NCBI GenBank assembly: GCA_964361785.1
Contig: CAYIBX010000018.1
Coordinates: 1-22,582, forward strand
DNA length: 22,582 bases
Direction: 5' to 3'
Origin: UBA927 sp964361785
GTDB taxonomy: Bacteria > Patescibacteriota > Microgenomatia > UBA10105 > UBA927
Made by a program: the position numbers and the translations under genes. Positions 22,301 to 22,582 of the stretch are shown piece after piece (within the stretch, counting starts at the first letter, position 1; each line of letters begins with the position of its first letter). Under the pieces are notes generated by a model. It ran no database searches. It was not told the DNA's origin and saw nothing but the letters and a program-made list of their open reading frames with translations.

Positions 22301-22582
22301 TGGTCCTTGAACTCCAGTAGCGCCAGTTGAACCGGTAGACCCTGTAGACCCAGTGGGACCATTATTTCCGGTTGCACCCGTAGCACCGGTTGATCCTGTA
22401 GGACCACCATTTCCAGTCGCTCCCGTTGATCCGGTTGAGCCTGTAGGACCACCATTACCCGTTGCTCCTGTTGAGCCCGTCGGTCCGTTATTCCCCGTAG
22501 CTCCTGTAGAACCTGTACTTCCGGTTGGTCCACCATTGCCTGTGGCTCCTGTTGATCCCGTGGAACCAGTGGGCCCTGCATT
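19388..22582 (-). CDS. Collagen-like surface protein, paralogue of the giant protein (N-terminus beyond right edge)
   Basis: 1064 residues are visible and the frame is open to the right edge, so the N-terminus is missing. The first 276 codons (22582-21755) are continuous Gly-X-Y triplets of the GPT/GST/GAT type. The tail is about 788 residues and closely follows the 6430-11142 protein: the same junction (SGSTGATGQMGANG), EVCI and TCTGKI, DPPYTIDGKNYATY, GVKEETTG, DWWTGSGNG, and IHFTQNIIETIGETLYIQK. The last roughly 95 residues differ, ending in DWLLLLPQ and a Thr/Ser/Gly tail instead of FNWWIIN. Whether it also has an integrase-type N-terminal domain and membrane helix cannot be seen. It is an outer fibre by inference. 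The gene converges with the nucleotidyltransferase gene, overlapping it by 8 bp. Confidence 0.88.
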   Translation of the reverse strand, partial: NAGPTGSTGSTGATGNGGPTGSTGSTGATGNNGPTGSTGATGNGGPTGSTGSTGATGNGGPTGSTGATGATGNNGPTGSTGSTGSTGATGVQGPTGSTGTTGAAGPTGSTGSTGATGNAGPTGSTGSTGATGNAGPTGPTGTTGRQGPTGSTGSTGATGTAGANGPTGSTGATGATGSAGANGPTGSTGATGTTGTQGSTGASGIGGPTGSTGATGATGNAGPTGTTGSTGATGGQGPTGSTGATGNGGPTGSTGATGSNGPSGSTGATGQMGANGENLFTQTNNLIYPYPVVNRSLALGSSTFSPTDNPSTTATASALILLNGDTGKISGQFATISNDLLSINTGRAALIVNQRETQDILTASASGITKMKLDIAGNMYFEKFVDIGNSSGTYYIDPASSTTALYIAGDIISDNTSFSIASTSNQNLSIIAPGTGVVMIGDTTNSAGAEVCITLDGTTCTGKIDAGTVDPPYTIDGKNYATYMPSMTGVKEETTGTIVTNQYISGVGYRAIIDFSTVADGSDLWLFSRVTNLKQNSDQLVVLLSPQTNTRAWYAFDKVSLTLSLFTAKPATISYRLTAPRFDWQEWANIRDPNEQKGFIVDYQSDWWTGSGNGQTPEDPLLHLVIEPLTEPVSGQLFRIRDTQTNATIEETMALSRSLIANLQTGLFTAIEGTINTFTAQFIISPVANINTLQTDTISPLGNNTVSVKLTDQQRFGVINDQNKPVALFDNNGNATLSGNLTVEQDASIAGTLFAKSIIGTFGDLSEKLHTLEEGVASLSAVPLATPSALPPPIIIQSSESAALANAVSVMDGDLVVNTNLFVLGETSLSQTSITGSLLVDGMIHFTQNIIETIGETLYIQKNKLANVDILDGTLIMDIYNRIFVTGDLFVSGNTTVNGVLGVSTIKPTANGVTIDLSTPLPFLEASGSASPSSSFASLLVRGANQTIVASIDASGSARFGGSVTIEGATQLNGPLQLSQNSLGTSMAVAENQTTLIISGLSVESANYSIFVTASWNTSTWVMDKTVHGMTIGFSDPAPVGATVDWLLLLPQDIPTATSSGGFN
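19896..19948 (-). repeat. 53-bp block identical to 6971-7023
   Basis: Second copy of the identical segment shared with the giant collagen-like gene, in the same orientation. Confidence 0.75.
21755..22582 (-). repeat. Collagen-like Gly-X-Y repeat region of the paralogue (continues past edge)
   Basis: 828 bp encode 92 uninterrupted Gly-X-Y triplets, rich in GPTGSTGATG units with occasional GRQ, GVQ and GTQ variants. The array is still running at base 22582. The long proline-rich frames on the plus strand here are antisense shadows. Confidence 0.92.

Overview
The window looks like a chromosomal segment of a Patescibacteria (CPR) bacterium. Supporting signs are many fibre-like or Cys-rich surface proteins, short type IV pilin-like proteins of the CPR style, a ComEC split into separate permease and metallo-beta-lactamase genes, a DUF4143 ATPase, few Shine-Dalgarno sequences, and short palindromic elements inside reading frames. 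TGA is used as a stop in several clear genes (pilin 2, comEA, comEC, the HTH gene), so the code is the standard bacterial one and not the TGA=Gly code of Gracilibacteria/Absconditabacteria. The exact lineage cannot be told from the sequence alone.

Layout. Positions 1-4571 carry minus-strand envelope genes: a secreted fibre-like protein running off the left edge, a small membrane-anchored Cys-rich protein, a DUF4143 ATPase, a secreted protein with about 36 cysteines, and a membrane-anchored protein with an Ig-like outer domain. Positions 4665-6428 are a plus-strand operon of three prepilin-like proteins. Tail to tail with it lies a giant minus-strand gene (6430-11142). It joins an N-terminal tyrosine-recombinase core-binding (SAM-like) domain, with no catalytic domain, to a transmembrane helix, about 153 uninterrupted collagen-like Gly-X-Y triplets and an 820-residue beta-rich tail. 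A 558-bp AT-rich gap follows. Then come leuS, comEA, a comEC permease gene and a separate ComEC-type metallo-beta-lactamase gene (11701-16873), a small unknown minus-strand gene, a TrmB-like regulator, a GC-rich palindromic repeat, and a HTH/nucleotidyltransferase pair resembling an AbiE-type toxin-antitoxin system. The right end holds a paralogue of the giant collagen-like protein, cut off by the window edge.

How it fits together. The theme is the cell surface plus DNA uptake: pilins, ComEA, the ComEC channel and the ComEC-type MBL could form a transformation apparatus. The collagen-like proteins would be long surface fibres, one of them carrying a DNA-binding-type domain on the cytoplasmic side. 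The most notable points are (1) the integrase-domain/TM/collagen fusion, (2) a shared six-cysteine module at the C-termini of a pilin and of an otherwise unrelated anchored protein, (3) palindromic elements inserted in frame into leuS and into a prepilin leader, (4) promoter-like hexamers 8-9 nt upstream of several ATGs, suggesting leaderless mRNAs, and (5) an 18-bp palindrome filling the promoter spacer of the HTH/nucleotidyltransferase pair. No rRNA, tRNA, CRISPR array or insertion sequence was recognised.
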